Positions 44,939 to 56,698 of a DNA stretch of 64,000 bases are shown piece by piece (within the stretch, counting starts at the first letter, position 1; each line of letters opens with the position of its first letter). Where the stretch lies: positions 62,001-126,000 of the forward strand of contig NZ_JACJQJ010000004.1 in assembly GCF_014696615.1 (NCBI RefSeq), written 5' to 3'. Both the position numbers and the translations under genes were made by a program. The notes beneath the pieces were generated by a model, which saw only the letters and a list, made by a program, of their open reading frames with translations, ran no database searches and was not told where the DNA came from. The DNA comes from Nostoc linckia FACHB-104 (GTDB lineage Bacteria; Cyanobacteriota; Cyanobacteriia; Cyanobacteriales; Nostocaceae).

Positions 44939-46801
44939 ATGAATACGTTTATTTCTCGCGTATGGCGCTTTTTCCTCAGTCTGCTTTTTAAACAAACTGT
45001 TTTGATTCTTCTGCTCTTATTCTCCATTGGAGTGGGTGTAGCGTTAGCTAATATGTCTAGTCTTTCGACTAGCCTCATAAAATCCCAAGCGCTGATGAAT
45101 GCCGAATTGCAAGCAAAATCAATTATTGATGCTTGGAACCTTTATAGTAGTGCAGGTGCCGATCGCGCCAGAAAAGTTAAGGGAATTAGCATTATCCACA
45201 ACTACCTGATCAAAGAAGGTGCAATTCCTCCGCCTGCAACTTACGCCATTGAACTCGGAAAAAACATCAGCGAACAAAAGGCTGGGATGGCAGTCCGGTT
45301 ATACAGCGATTATCCATATCCTTGGCGAAAAGCCGAAGGTGGGCCCAGAGATGAGTTTGAGAAACAGGCACTTACCTACCTGAGACAACATCCCGAAGAG
45401 AACAATTTTTCTCGTCTTGAGAAAAAAGATGGTCGTAGTTTATGGCGATATGGCCAATCTGTACGCATGGAGGCTAGCTGCGTCGCTTGTCACGACAGCG
45501 ATCCTAATAGTCCAAAACGCGACTGGCAAGTAGGAGACGTGCGGGGAGTTTTGGCGATTACTCAATCTCTGGATAGCTTTACAGAACAAACTAATAAAAG
45601 TTTGCAAACAACATTTGTGATGTTGGGAGGATTATCTGTACTAGGACTTACTGGGTTAACTTTGGTTATTAGTAGGTTGCGCCAAACAGCTAGCGAATTA
45701 GAAGTGCGTGTCACAGAACGCACGGCTGATTTAGCTCAAGCTAATACAGATTTAGAAAAAAGAAATTCCCTAATTCGGCAAGTGTTTGGCCGTTATCTCA
45801 GTAATGAAATTGTCGCCAACTTGTTAGATAGTCCTGAAGGATTGAAACTGGGCGGTGAAAGGCGGAGAATCACGATCCTGACTTCTGATTTAAGAGGATT
45901 TACAGCCATCTCAGAGCGATCGCAACCAGAAGAGGTGATTACTATCCTCAACATCTATCTAGAATACATGGCTGATGTCATTACCCAGTACCAAGGAACT
46001 ATTAATGAATTCATGGGTGATGGCATTTTGGTGCTATTTGGCGCGCCTATGCCCAAAGAAGATGATGCTGCTAAAGCGGTAGCTTGTGCTTGTGCCATGC
46101 AATTAGCAATGAGTGCTGTCAATGAAAGGCTGCAAAATTTAGGTTTTCCTCAATTAGACATGGGAATTGGGATTAATACTGGATTGGTTATTTTGGGCAA
46201 TATTGGCTCACAAAAACGCACCAAATACGGAATTGTTGGTAGTCAGGTAAACCTGACTTATCGCATTGAATCTTACACAACAGGTGGCGAAATTTTAATT
46301 TCCGATGAGACATTAAAAGCTGCTGGATTAATTGTGCAAGTAAGTGGACATAGACAGGTACAACCAAAAGGAGTAAAACAGCCAATTACTGTCCATGAAG
46401 TTTATGGAATTAGCGGAGATTACAATCTTTTTCTACCTAGAGAAGCAGAAGAATTTTTGCCACTCTCAGGCATCATCCCTGTACAATACGCATTATTAGA
46501 AGAAAAGCATATTAGCACAACTATATATCAAGGAAGTATCGTTGAATTGTCAGCTAAGGGTGCTAAAATTCGCATAGAAAATGCAGCAGGAGTTTCTCCA
46601 CCACCTATACAGACTAATCTCAAACTCAAATTAATGGTACCAAACATTTCCCCAGAACTTCAAGAAGATATCTATGCCAAGGTGTTTGACAGACAAGCAG
46701 AAAATGGGAGTTTTTATATTCATTTCACTGCTAAACCGCCAGCTATCCAAGCAAGATTAGACGCTATATACCAATCTCTAAAAGGAGCAGAACAATCGTG
46801 A
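44939..46801 (+). CDS. Membrane class III cyclase with DUF3365/Tll0287-like c-heme sensor domain
   Basis: A 620-aa protein anchored by two membrane helices (about 15-38 and 223-246). Between them is an extracytoplasmic domain of the DUF3365 (Tll0287-like) type with GKNISEQKAGMAVRLYSDYPYPW-like motifs (for example VRLYSDYPYPWR) and a c-type heme site CVACH at 181-185. A signalling helix (VTERTADLAQANTDLEKRNSLIRQ) leads to the cyclase domain (about 310-455), with Asp317 and Asp361 for metals, Asn438 and Arg442 for catalysis, and Glu357/Gly431 at base-selecting positions. A PilZ-like C-terminal domain follows. The cyclase and tail are paralogous to those of the gene just upstream. It is likely a redox-, ligand- or heme-controlled cyclic nucleotide producer. 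The ATG at 44939 is preferred; a GTG precedes it directly. Confidence 0.92.
   Translation: MNTFISRVWRFFLSLLFKQTVLILLLLFSIGVGVALANMSSLSTSLIKSQALMNAELQAKSIIDAWNLYSSAGADRARKVKGISIIHNYLIKEGAIPPPATYAIELGKNISEQKAGMAVRLYSDYPYPWRKAEGGPRDEFEKQALTYLRQHPEENNFSRLEKKDGRSLWRYGQSVRMEASCVACHDSDPNSPKRDWQVGDVRGVLAITQSLDSFTEQTNKSLQTTFVMLGGLSVLGLTGLTLVISRLRQTASELEVRVTERTADLAQANTDLEKRNSLIRQVFGRYLSNEIVANLLDSPEGLKLGGERRRITILTSDLRGFTAISERSQPEEVITILNIYLEYMADVITQYQGTINEFMGDGILVLFGAPMPKEDDAAKAVACACAMQLAMSAVNERLQNLGFPQLDMGIGINTGLVILGNIGSQKRTKYGIVGSQVNLTYRIESYTTGGEILISDETLKAAGLIVQVSGHRQVQPKGVKQPITVHEVYGISGDYNLFLPREAEEFLPLSGIIPVQYALLEEKHISTTIYQGSIVELSAKGAKIRIENAAGVSPPPIQTNLKLKLMVPNISPELQEDIYAKVFDRQAENGSFYIHFTAKPPAIQARLDAIYQSLKGAEQS
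45872..45933 (+). repeat. 62-bp block identical to 43776-43837
   Basis: Second copy of the identical segment, inside the heme-sensor cyclase gene. Confidence 0.85.
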
Positions 46802-46891
46802 ATAAATTTATTTTTTTTATTAATAGATGACATTGTTCTGCCCTGCAATTAATAGATGTTTTATTACGAATTCCAAATTAGTAATTTTTTT

Positions 46892-47788
46892 TCATTGGTC
46901 AATAAACTCCTCTACACGCTGCCCAACTTTAGCGAATAAATCAGGATCATTGGCATCAAACCATTGAATTTGAGGATATGCTCGAAACCAAGTACGTTGT
47001 CGCTTGGCAAATTGCCGCGTATGTAAAACTATTAATTCCTGAGCTGCCTCTAAAGAAATTTCCCCAGCTAAATATTGCTTAATTTCTTGATATCCTAAAG
47101 TGTTTAACAAAGGTAAATCAGCACCATATTTCTGACAAAGATAATCGACCTCAGCCACTAATCCATCGGCAATCATCTGCTCAGTACGCTTATGAATGCG
47201 TAGGCGTAACGCGTCAGTAGTGCAATCTAAGCCAATTTGTAAAATTGGGTAATTTGGCGGATTCTCCCCTTGTTGCTCGGAAATAGGGATTCCAGTCACA
47301 TAGTATACTTCTAAAGCTCTTAAAGTCCGTACAGGGTCATGAGGATGAATTTTTTGAGCAGCAATAGGATCAACTTGTTGCAACATAGCGTAAAGTTGAG
47401 TTTGACCAAGTTCTGTGAGTTGCGATCGCAGTTCTAATTGCGGTGCTACTCTAGGAATTTTCATGCCTTGGACAATGGAACGTATGTATAAACCAGTTCC
47501 TCCAACCAACAACAGAGGAGAACTAGCCACACAAGAAATTAAAGCTTGCGCTTGTTCTTGGTAATCTGCTACCGTCATCATGTTTGTCGGCGCGCAGATA
47601 TCTATTAAATAGTGCGGCAATAATTTTTGTTCCGCTACTGTAGGTTTAGCTGTGCCAAGATTAAACTCGCGGTAAACTTGGCGAGAATCAGCACTGAGAA
47701 TCACAGTCCCCATCTGCATAGCTAAAGCTAAACCCAAACCCGACTTCCCTGTCGCCGTCGCTCCACAAATTACAACTAATTTAGTCAT
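46892..47788 (-). CDS. miaA: tRNA dimethylallyltransferase MiaA
   Basis: A 298-aa enzyme that adds a dimethylallyl group to N6 of A37 in tRNAs reading UNN codons. The P-loop GATATGKSGLGLALA is near residues 8-22. SADSRQVYREFNLGTAKP is the base-flipping and catalytic Asp region. LLLVGGTGLYIRSIVQG and the C-terminal HTRQFAKRQRTWFR are signature motifs. Length is normal. It converges on the cyclase gene and diverges from gyrB. Confidence 0.94.
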   Translation of the reverse strand: MTKLVVICGATATGKSGLGLALAMQMGTVILSADSRQVYREFNLGTAKPTVAEQKLLPHYLIDICAPTNMMTVADYQEQAQALISCVASSPLLLVGGTGLYIRSIVQGMKIPRVAPQLELRSQLTELGQTQLYAMLQQVDPIAAQKIHPHDPVRTLRALEVYYVTGIPISEQQGENPPNYPILQIGLDCTTDALRLRIHKRTEQMIADGLVAEVDYLCQKYGADLPLLNTLGYQEIKQYLAGEISLEAAQELIVLHTRQFAKRQRTWFRAYPQIQWFDANDPDLFAKVGQRVEEFIDQ

Positions 47789-47983
47789 CTGTCATTTGGT
47801 AATTGGTAATTGTTCCCCTTGTCTCCCTTTCCCCTTGTCCCCCTCATCCCATTACCCAGTCCCCAATCAGAGGGGTGCAGCCCCTGTATAAACTTCCCAC
47901 AAAAATGCCCTACAGACGCTAGCAAGGCTGATGTGTTAGAATTTTGGAGTGATTTGACTTTTTAAGCCTTTTGGCGATTTTGA

Positions 47984-49945
<1,962 letters not shown>

Positions 49946-49967
49946 TAAGTTGTGACGTTAATCAGCT

Positions 49968-50008
49968 ACTCAAGAGTTAAAGTTAGCCAGAAATTTGAAC
50001 TCTTGAGT
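49968..50008 (+). terminator. Stem-loop downstream of gyrB
   Basis: ACTCAAGAGTT (49968-49978) and AACTCTTGAGT (49998-50008) form an 11-bp perfect stem 22 bp after the gyrB stop. There is no T-run, so it may stabilise the 3' end rather than terminate. Confidence 0.55.
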
Positions 50009-50025
50009 GTCAAGCAGGAAAAATC

Positions 50026-50065
50026 AAGTGCAATTTTGTTTGTTTATTAACTTATTGCACTTTTT
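50026..50065 (+). terminator. Rho-independent terminator for gyrB
   Basis: AAGTGCAAT (50026-50034) pairs with ATTGCACTT (50054-50062), and a T5 run continues to 50065. Confidence 0.7.
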
Positions 50066-50095
50066 CAGTCCTATAGGTTAATAAACCACATTGCC

Positions 50096-50116
50096 AGGCG
50101 CGTTTATCGCGCCTTT
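50096..50116 (+). terminator. GC-rich hairpin AGGCGCG/CGCGCCT
   Basis: AGGCGCG - TTTAT - CGCGCCT with TT after the stem. A compact and very stable second stop signal behind gyrB. Confidence 0.7.
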
Positions 50117-51516
50117 ATAGTTAATCTCAGCTTTTATCCGTATAGCACGCATCCAAAAGTCATATAGTTAATGATGAGAATTAGTTGATAAAATACATAA
50201 ACTTTAATCACAAAAATAATAAAATTCACTGAAACTTCATATTGCATGGAAAGTTTTGTTTGTCAAGCTATATCTTTTATTCTCAGTAGTTAAGCATTGG
50301 CAATTTTGTTAACTTCACCAATATTTCAACTAGAGAAGGTACAAATGTTTTGCTTTATTGAGTATCAGTAAATTTTGCCCCACTCAGAAATGTATTTGCT
50401 ATCCTTGAATAGCAAAGCGCTATTTCATATCCGCAGCGGGATTTGTTCAGCAGCAGCAATATTCCTAGTTAACAAGAGAACTTCTAAATTACTGTAGTAA
50501 TGAGTATTAAAAATTACAAATATTTTACTTAAGCAGTTTTCCAAGTAGGTGTATAACCCCTTTTTTAAACTATTTAGCTTCAGTAGGAAAATTAATGTTC
50601 ATCAGTAATGTCAAATCCTTTATGAATTGATTAAAATATCGTTGTATACAATAGGAAAAGTTTGTCAAGTTTCATAGGGCTGAAATCTTCGTAGTGCGCT
50701 AACGTGTGAATAAGACCAACTTTATTTCAATTTCATTTGAAGCATCAAGCTGGTTCTCTCATTACCTCAACTCCTCAGTTTAGGTAATTAGCACACAAAA
50801 TGAAGATTCCCTACAGACAAGCACCAGCATATTAGCTGTATCTACCTAGCGGGAATTTCCGCCTTAGCTTCACGGATTTACTGCTTTATGAAGGAAATGT
50901 AAAAATACGTGCGCTAAAGCTTCTCGCTTGAGTTAATATAAAATGCGCTGTTTCTAAGTAATAAATGTTGTGCATTGTACTTGGAATCGTGCATGGGCAG
51001 GGATACTTAAGTCTTAATCTAATGACGATGCCACTGCAATTGGAAAAAGTTTCAAAAAAGATTTAAGGGCATGACTACCGTTTGGAAGTTCTTTTTGATA
51101 ATAGTGGCTTTACCTGCCTTAAGGACTACAAGATTAACACACAAAAAGAGTGCAATTTCTGTGAAACAGGCTACAATCGGAACAGTCTTTACGGAAAAAA
51201 TCTATCAACAGTTATGTTTATTTAACTGTAGTGGTAAATTTTTTTATCAAGACATGTCTTTTTTTAGACAAGTTAGTTAAAGGTAATATGCGCTAACAAT
51301 ACGCATAGCCTTTACGAATGTGAGTAAGTCAGCTACAACAGCGATTTACACACTTAGTAATAAACTCTCCAATAGGAGATCCAAAATTTCCGAAAATATC
51401 TCAGGCAACCTGGCCAAAAAAATATTTTCGGTGGCAATTAGCTCTTAATATCTTAATAAAAGAGCAATACACACATCTTGAGTAATTGATTCTGCAAGGA
51501 GCATGAGGAACGCGGC

Positions 51517-52689
51517 ATGAACCAGGCTAACAACGTACTCGAAAGCATATATCAGCCTGACCTAGAAATAATGAATCAGCCTGAGCTCGAGTTAGAAGAA
51601 CTCTTAATAGAAGATGAAGAGGACTTGCTGATAAGTGATGACGGCGACATTGATGATTTTTTAGAGCCTCAGTCTGATGAGGACGACGCAAAGTCTGGAA
51701 AAGCCGCTAAATCGCGTCGTCGGACACAAAGCAAGAAAAAGCACTATACCGAAGATTCTATTCGCCTTTACTTGCAAGAAATTGGTCGAATTCGTCTGTT
51801 GCGGGCAGATGAAGAAATCGAATTGGCACGTAAAATTGCTGATTTACTGGAATTAGAAAGAATACGGGAAAGGCTTTCAGAACAGTTGGAACGCGATCCT
51901 CGCGATAGCGAATGGGCAGAAGCTGTGCAACTACCATTGCCAGCATTTCGCTATCGCTTGCATGTTGGTCGCAGGGCAAAAGATAAGATGGTGCAATCTA
52001 ACCTGCGCCTTGTAGTTTCAATTGCTAAGAAATACATGAATCGTGGCTTATCCTTCCAAGATTTAATTCAAGAAGGTAGCCTAGGCTTGATTCGCGCCGC
52101 AGAAAAATTTGACCACGAAAAAGGTTATAAGTTTTCTACTTACGCTACATGGTGGATTCGTCAAGCAATTACCAGAGCGATCGCCGATCAATCCCGCACT
52201 ATCCGTCTTCCAGTTCACCTCTACGAAACCATCTCCCGCATCAAGAAAACCACTAAGCTACTTTCTCAAGAAATGGGTCGCAAACCAACTGAAGAAGAAA
52301 TTGCGACTCGCATGGAAATGACAATTGAGAAGCTACGGTTTATTGCTAAATCTGCCCAATTGCCTATTTCTTTAGAAACACCTATTGGTAAAGAAGAAGA
52401 TTCTCGCTTAGGCGATTTTATTGAATCTGATGGCGAAACTCCAGAAGACCAAGTTTCTAAAAATCTGCTGCGTGAAGATTTAGAAAAAGTCCTCGACAGC
52501 CTCAGCCCACGCGAAAGAGATGTTCTAAGATTACGTTACGGTTTGGATGATGGCCGCATGAAAACCTTAGAGGAAATTGGCCAAATTTTCAATGTGACTC
52601 GCGAACGCATTCGTCAAATTGAAGCCAAAGCACTCCGCAAGTTACGCCATCCAAATCGCAACAGTGTTCTTAAAGAATATATCCGTTAG
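51517..52689 (+). CDS. sigA: Principal RNA polymerase sigma factor SigA (RpoD group 1)
   Basis: A 390-aa primary sigma factor. An acidic N-terminal region ([20 protein letters not shown]) and a basic [11 protein letters not shown] patch precede region 1.2 ([16 protein letters not shown]). Region 2 has [25 protein letters not shown] and the promoter-melting and -10 recognition helix [19 protein letters not shown]. Region 3 ([13 protein letters not shown]) and region 4 ([29 protein letters not shown]) complete it. Length and N-terminus match cyanobacterial SigA. AGGA in ATGAGGAACG provides the RBS. A very long upstream leader (about 1.4 kb) separates it from gyrB. It ends at a strong terminator. 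Confidence 0.96.
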   Translation: MNQANNVLESIYQPDLEIMNQPELELEELLIEDEEDLLISDDGDIDDFLEPQSDEDDAKSGKAAKSRRRTQSKKKHYTEDSIRLYLQEIGRIRLLRADEEIELARKIADLLELERIRERLSEQLERDPRDSEWAEAVQLPLPAFRYRLHVGRRAKDKMVQSNLRLVVSIAKKYMNRGLSFQDLIQEGSLGLIRAAEKFDHEKGYKFSTYATWWIRQAITRAIADQSRTIRLPVHLYETISRIKKTTKLLSQEMGRKPTEEEIATRMEMTIEKLRFIAKSAQLPISLETPIGKEEDSRLGDFIESDGETPEDQVSKNLLREDLEKVLDSLSPRERDVLRLRYGLDDGRMKTLEEIGQIFNVTRERIRQIEAKALRKLRHPNRNSVLKEYIR

Positions 52690-52760
52690 TGATTAATCTT
52701 TAGTTCTTAGTCATTAGCTTTTAGCAAATGACTAATGACCAAGGACAAGGAACAAAAATT

Positions 52761-52796
52761 AAAAAACCTGGGAATATATACATTCTCAGGTTTTTT
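52761..52796 (+). terminator. Rho-independent terminator after sigA
   Basis: AAAAAACCTGgGAAT ... ATTCtCAGGTTTTTT: about 14 paired bases with one mismatch and a T6 tail. It lies 70 bp beyond the sigA stop and also faces the hli gene on minus. Confidence 0.88.
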
Positions 52797-52847
52797 ATTT
52801 ATACCTAATTTTGTATTTTAAGATTGATAGCAAATTAAAGATTGGTA

Positions 52848-53030
52848 TTAGAGAATACCCCAGAAGTGCAGAAAGCCTTTACCAGAGAACAGCTCAATTA
52901 AAGCTGCTGCTAAAAAGCCGATCATTGCTAAACGACCGTTCCAAATTTCTGCTTGGGGGGTAAAGCCCCAACGCCAAGAGTTGCGATCTTCTACTACAGG
53001 TGCAGAGAGAGTTTTGCTTGCGTTTGTCAT
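52848..53030 (-). CDS. hli: High-light-inducible protein (HliP / CAB-ELIP-HLIP family)
   Basis: A 60-aa single-helix light-harvesting-like protein. The chlorophyll-binding signature [20 protein letters not shown] (ExxxxNGRxAMxGF) marks the one membrane helix, with Glu and Asn as pigment ligands. The N-terminal 25 residues are polar and contain [11 protein letters not shown]. Such proteins protect photosystem II assembly by energy quenching and are induced by high light or other stress. It is monocistronic, convergent with sigA; the 526 bp upstream should hold its promoter. Confidence 0.93.
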   Translation of the reverse strand: MTNASKTLSAPVVEDRNSWRWGFTPQAEIWNGRLAMIGFLAAALIELFSGKGFLHFWGIL

Positions 53031-53556
53031 GGTAGGTACTCCAAAGAGACTTTAATAAGATTTATGGGGTTATGTAAACTAATATAACAATGATTTTCAT
53101 AAATGCAAGGATATGTTTGTAGTTTTATTGCTAAAACTTGACGTAGAAAACACTAACTGATAGCTAGAAACCAAAATCTCTATCTTGAGAGGTAGGAGTA
53201 GGTTGGAACTGCTGGCAAGATGAGAGCGTAATTATACTCAGATAAAGTTAAAAAATTGCCTCTCCTCTAGCTTGAGGCTGAATTAGCATGACTTTGCTAC
53301 GAGTCAAGCGATAATTTATTGAAATAGTTTTGCAACTATTCTACCTGGATTGCAGAAATTGCTCAATTTGAAAAAATTATGACAATTCAGGTACTAGCTA
53401 GAAAGACTTTATATTTCACGTCTTTATCAAGTACCTGGCGCATTTTTTGCCAATTTACTATTAGTCTGATTCTCAGAAATATTAATATTTGTTCACATTT
53501 ATATTGTGAGAAATGCGAACAAACCTGCGATCGCTCAATATATTTTGCTTTGTTGA
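53031..53556. other. Intergenic region upstream of hli, with a hairpin near gyrA end
   Basis: It should contain the hli promoter. TTTGTTCACATTT (53488-53500) and AAATGCGAACAAA (53511-53523) form a 13-bp stem with one mismatch, 34 bp past the gyrA-like stop, a possible terminator on minus. No gene is supported. Confidence 0.45.
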
Positions 53557-56073
53557 CTAACGTACTTCCACAACGCTGATGATTTTCTCATCGCGGTTAA
53601 GTTGCAGGACGCTTTCACCTTTACTATCTCGATCCGTAAAAGGTACTGTTTCTAGAGGTAGTCGCACTACTCGTTCTTTGTTGGTGAGTAACGCTACCTC
53701 AGCAGAGGCGATCGCTACAACCATTGCGGCTAAGTTGTCGGTTTTGTTGGTGAATTTCAGTGCTTGCGTGCCTAAATCACCGCGATTAGCAGCTTTCAAC
53801 TGATTAGCAGTGAGGCGTTTAGCATATCCTTCTTGAGTCACTAGCAATAACTCTTCTTGGCCACTGACAACACCACAGCCCACCATTTGCTGTTGTCTTA
53901 ACATGCGTAATGCTTGTAATCCCATAGCAGCACGCCCCATAATGGGCAGTTGTTCGTCATTTACAGGGAATCGCAACAGCCGTCCGCTGGAACTAGCAAC
54001 AATCAGATGTTTACCTGTAGTGATTAATTGGCTAAATAACAATTCATCATCATCTTTGAGTTTCAAAATTGTTACCCGACGAGTGAGGTTGGTTAATTCT
54101 TCCAAAGACAGGCGCTTAATTCGACCCTGCTTTGTTAGGAGAATCATCTGAGTGTTGTCCACATTATCTGGTAACAACAAGCGATTAATCACCGCTTCTT
54201 GAGTACCTTGAGCTGTATTAGAAAGCAGGGTAATTAATGGTGTTCCTTTGGGAGAACGCCCGGTAACTGCGGGAATATCGCCTACTCTGACTGGATAAAC
54301 TTTCGCGCCGCTAGTAAGGACTAACAACTCTTTATCTGTATCAGTTATTTGAGTTTGGATAATAAAGTCGTTATCATTGAGACCATTTTCTGTTTTCGGT
54401 TTTTTACCGTTAACTGCAATGCGGCGGACATATCCCCGGTGAGTAAATTCTAAAATTGCTTCTTCGGCGGGGACTTCTGATTTGAGATTTTCCAAGCTAA
54501 GTTTGGGATTTTCCGCATCACGATCGCCTGTTCTTTTCTGAGTTTCTCCTTGTTTTTTGATTTCCTCAGCACTCAGGTTGACTAGCTTAGTCCGACGGGG
54601 ATCGCTGTATTTACGCTTGAGCGATCGCAAATCTTTTTTCAATGCCTTGAGTAATTCTTTGCGATCGCTGAGTAATATGCGTAATAAATTTATTTGTTGT
54701 GTGAGTTGCTCAAATTCCTGTTGTAAATTCTGCTGTTCTAAACTTGTTAAGCGACGCAATGGCATAGCTAAAATTGCATCTGCTTGGACTTCACTTAAAT
54801 TTAGTTGACTGCATAGAGTAATTTTAGCGGTGCTACCGTCGGGAGCTTGGCGCAAAATTTCAATTACCCTATCAACATTTGATAAAGCTAAGAGTAAACC
54901 TTCCACCAAATGCAACCGGCTTTCAGCTTTCCCCAACTCGTAGCTATAGCGGCGGGAGAGTGTCTGCTCGCGGAAACTTAAAAATTCCAGCAACAACTGA
55001 CGCAAGCTTAGCTGTCGTGGTTGTCCGTCTACTAAAGCTAAGAGAATAGCCCCAAAGTTAGTTTGTAAGGCAGTTTGGTGATACAAATGCTGGAGGATTT
55101 CTTGGGGATTAATATCACGTTTGAGTTCAATTACCACACGCATACCTTCGCGATCGCTCTCGTCGCGAATATCAGAAATGCCTTGCAAACGCCCTTGATT
55201 CACCAATTCTGCGACTTTTTCAATCCAGGCGGCTTTATTTACCTGATAAGGCAATTCTGTGATGATAATTGCTGTCCGTCGCTTGCTTCCCCTTGCGGGT
55301 GGGATTTCTTCTAGCTGCGCCACACCCCGCAATACAATCCCACCCTTACCTGTGGTGTAGGCTTCCCGAATTCCGGCTGAGCCAATAATTTCTCCACCAG
55401 TGGGAAAATCTGGCCCTGGAATTAACTCAAATAATTTTTCATCCGATAAATCTGGCTGATCGATTAAGGCAATTAATCCATCAACGACTTCCCCTAAATT
55501 GTGTGGTGGAATATTCGTCGCCATCCCCACCGCAATTCCAGAGCAGCCATTAAGTAATAGGAATGGTAACTGTGCAGGTAATACTGTGGGTTCTTGTTGG
55601 GAATTATCGAAATTGCCGATAAATTCCACAGTTTCATCGCCAATTTCCGTCAGCATTCCCTCATGGCCAATGGCTGCGAGGCGGGTTTCTGTATAACGCA
55701 TCGCTGCTGGCGGGTCATTGTCAACGCTGCCAAAGTTACCATGTCCGGCTAGTAAGGGATAGCGACTGGAAAAATCCTGCACTAGCCTAACTAAGGCATC
55801 ATAAACAGATTGGTCACCGTGGGGATGGTATTTACCAAGCACATCCCCCACCACACGGGCACATTTCCGATATGGTCTATCTGGTGTCAAACCTAGTTCG
55901 TGCATCGCATACAAAATCCGGCGATGTACTGGCTTTAAGCCATCACGCACATCTGGCAACGCTCTCCCGACAATTACGCTCATGGCATATTCGAGGTAAG
56001 ACCGTTGCATCTCTGTGTGCAGGGCTGTTGTGATTACCTGTCCCGTGGAGAGAAGGTTTAACTGTTTTGCCAT
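53557..56073 (-). CDS. Type IIA topoisomerase subunit A (GyrA/ParC-like)
   Basis: An 838-aa DNA-cleaving subunit. The winged-helix core has [13 protein letters not shown] and [16 protein letters not shown], with the catalytic Tyr127 in [11 protein letters not shown] and the isoleucine-motif region DGLIALIDQ. The C-terminal domain is a beta-pinwheel with repeated blades such as [25 protein letters not shown]. Two points separate it from a standard GyrA: no GyrA-box (QRRGGKG) is present in the first blade, where [16 protein letters not shown] occurs instead; and the quinolone-region Ser is Gln88. Cyanobacteria often have a second A-subunit, so this may be the ParC-like one. Annotation pipelines would probably name it gyrA. 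Confidence 0.9.
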   Translation of the reverse strand: MAKQLNLLSTGQVITTALHTEMQRSYLEYAMSVIVGRALPDVRDGLKPVHRRILYAMHELGLTPDRPYRKCARVVGDVLGKYHPHGDQSVYDALVRLVQDFSSRYPLLAGHGNFGSVDNDPPAAMRYTETRLAAIGHEGMLTEIGDETVEFIGNFDNSQQEPTVLPAQLPFLLLNGCSGIAVGMATNIPPHNLGEVVDGLIALIDQPDLSDEKLFELIPGPDFPTGGEIIGSAGIREAYTTGKGGIVLRGVAQLEEIPPARGSKRRTAIIITELPYQVNKAAWIEKVAELVNQGRLQGISDIRDESDREGMRVVIELKRDINPQEILQHLYHQTALQTNFGAILLALVDGQPRQLSLRQLLLEFLSFREQTLSRRYSYELGKAESRLHLVEGLLLALSNVDRVIEILRQAPDGSTAKITLCSQLNLSEVQADAILAMPLRRLTSLEQQNLQQEFEQLTQQINLLRILLSDRKELLKALKKDLRSLKRKYSDPRRTKLVNLSAEEIKKQGETQKRTGDRDAENPKLSLENLKSEVPAEEAILEFTHRGYVRRIAVNGKKPKTENGLNDNDFIIQTQITDTDKELLVLTSGAKVYPVRVGDIPAVTGRSPKGTPLITLLSNTAQGTQEAVINRLLLPDNVDNTQMILLTKQGRIKRLSLEELTNLTRRVTILKLKDDDELLFSQLITTGKHLIVASSSGRLLRFPVNDEQLPIMGRAAMGLQALRMLRQQQMVGCGVVSGQEELLLVTQEGYAKRLTANQLKAANRGDLGTQALKFTNKTDNLAAMVVAIASAEVALLTNKERVVRLPLETVPFTDRDSKGESVLQLNRDEKIISVVEVR

Positions 56074-56299
56074 GAGCTTTTTCCCTGAAATTTAATTACA
56101 CAAAAGTCGCTGGAAACTAACGCTGCAACAACCACAGCATAACGGATGAAAAGCAATTTATAACCAAATATTGTTAGTCAAATGATAAGAAGCAGTAGTA
56201 TTATCCTTGATGACGGGGATACACACTGAAGATTAAAAAGGAGGCAGACAACTGTTTTTCCAGATGTTCATCCCCCCAATTCCTATAATTTAAGTTCTC

Positions 56300-56698
56300 A
56301 TGAAAACTGTTTTGATTGTAGAAGACGATCTCATTAATGCTCGCGTTTTTTCTAAAATTTTGACCAAGCGCGGGGGCTTAGATGTTAAGCATACAGAAAA
56401 TGTGGAAGAGGTAATAAAAATTGCCCAATCTGGAGATGCAGACCTGATTTTAATGGATGTTTCTTTGTCTCGGAGTGTTTACCAGGGCAAATCTGTTGAT
56501 GGTATCAAGATTACACAAATGTTAAAATCCGATCCGCAAACAGCAAACTTACCTGTGATTCTGGTGACTGCTCACGCTATGGAAGGCGATCGCGAGAACT
56601 TCTTAAAACAAAGCGGTGCTGATGGCTACATTTCTAAGCCTGTTGTTGACCATCAACTTTTTGTTGACCAGATACTGGCGCTTCTACCGAAAGACTAG
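56300..56698 (+). CDS. Single-domain response regulator (CheY/DivK-like receiver)
   Basis: A 132-aa stand-alone receiver domain. It has the acidic pair Glu8/Asp9/Asp10 in VLIVEDDLINAR, the phospho-acceptor Asp53 in LILMDVSLS, Thr in ILVTAHAM, and Lys in GYISKPV. No output domain is present, so it acts by protein interaction. An Arg/Ser/Tyr/Gln insert (LSRSVYQGKSVDG) after the phosphorylation site is longer than in CheY, a feature of DivK-like cyanobacterial regulators. It diverges from the gyrA-like gene. The cognate kinase is not adjacent. Confidence 0.9.
   Translation: MKTVLIVEDDLINARVFSKILTKRGGLDVKHTENVEEVIKIAQSGDADLILMDVSLSRSVYQGKSVDGIKITQMLKSDPQTANLPVILVTAHAMEGDRENFLKQSGADGYISKPVVDHQLFVDQILALLPKD

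Larger units (their letters stand above)
49946..51516. other. 1.57-kb gene-free stretch between gyrB and sigA
   Basis: The first 170 bp hold three stem-loops (49968-50008, 50026-50065, 50096-50116). The remaining 1.4 kb is AT-rich with no coding frame I can support; a 69-codon frame at 51071-51280 lacks family features. It probably carries several sigA promoters and a long 5' untranslated leader. An unlisted small RNA is possible. Confidence 0.5.

Noticed and set aside
51071-51280. 69-codon frame in the sigA leader
   Set aside because: No recognisable domain, unremarkable composition and no RBS. Treated as non-coding leader.
53379-53579. 66-codon plus-strand frame overlapping the gyrA-like 3' end
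   Set aside because: It overlaps a firm gene on the other strand and has no family features despite several Cys codons.
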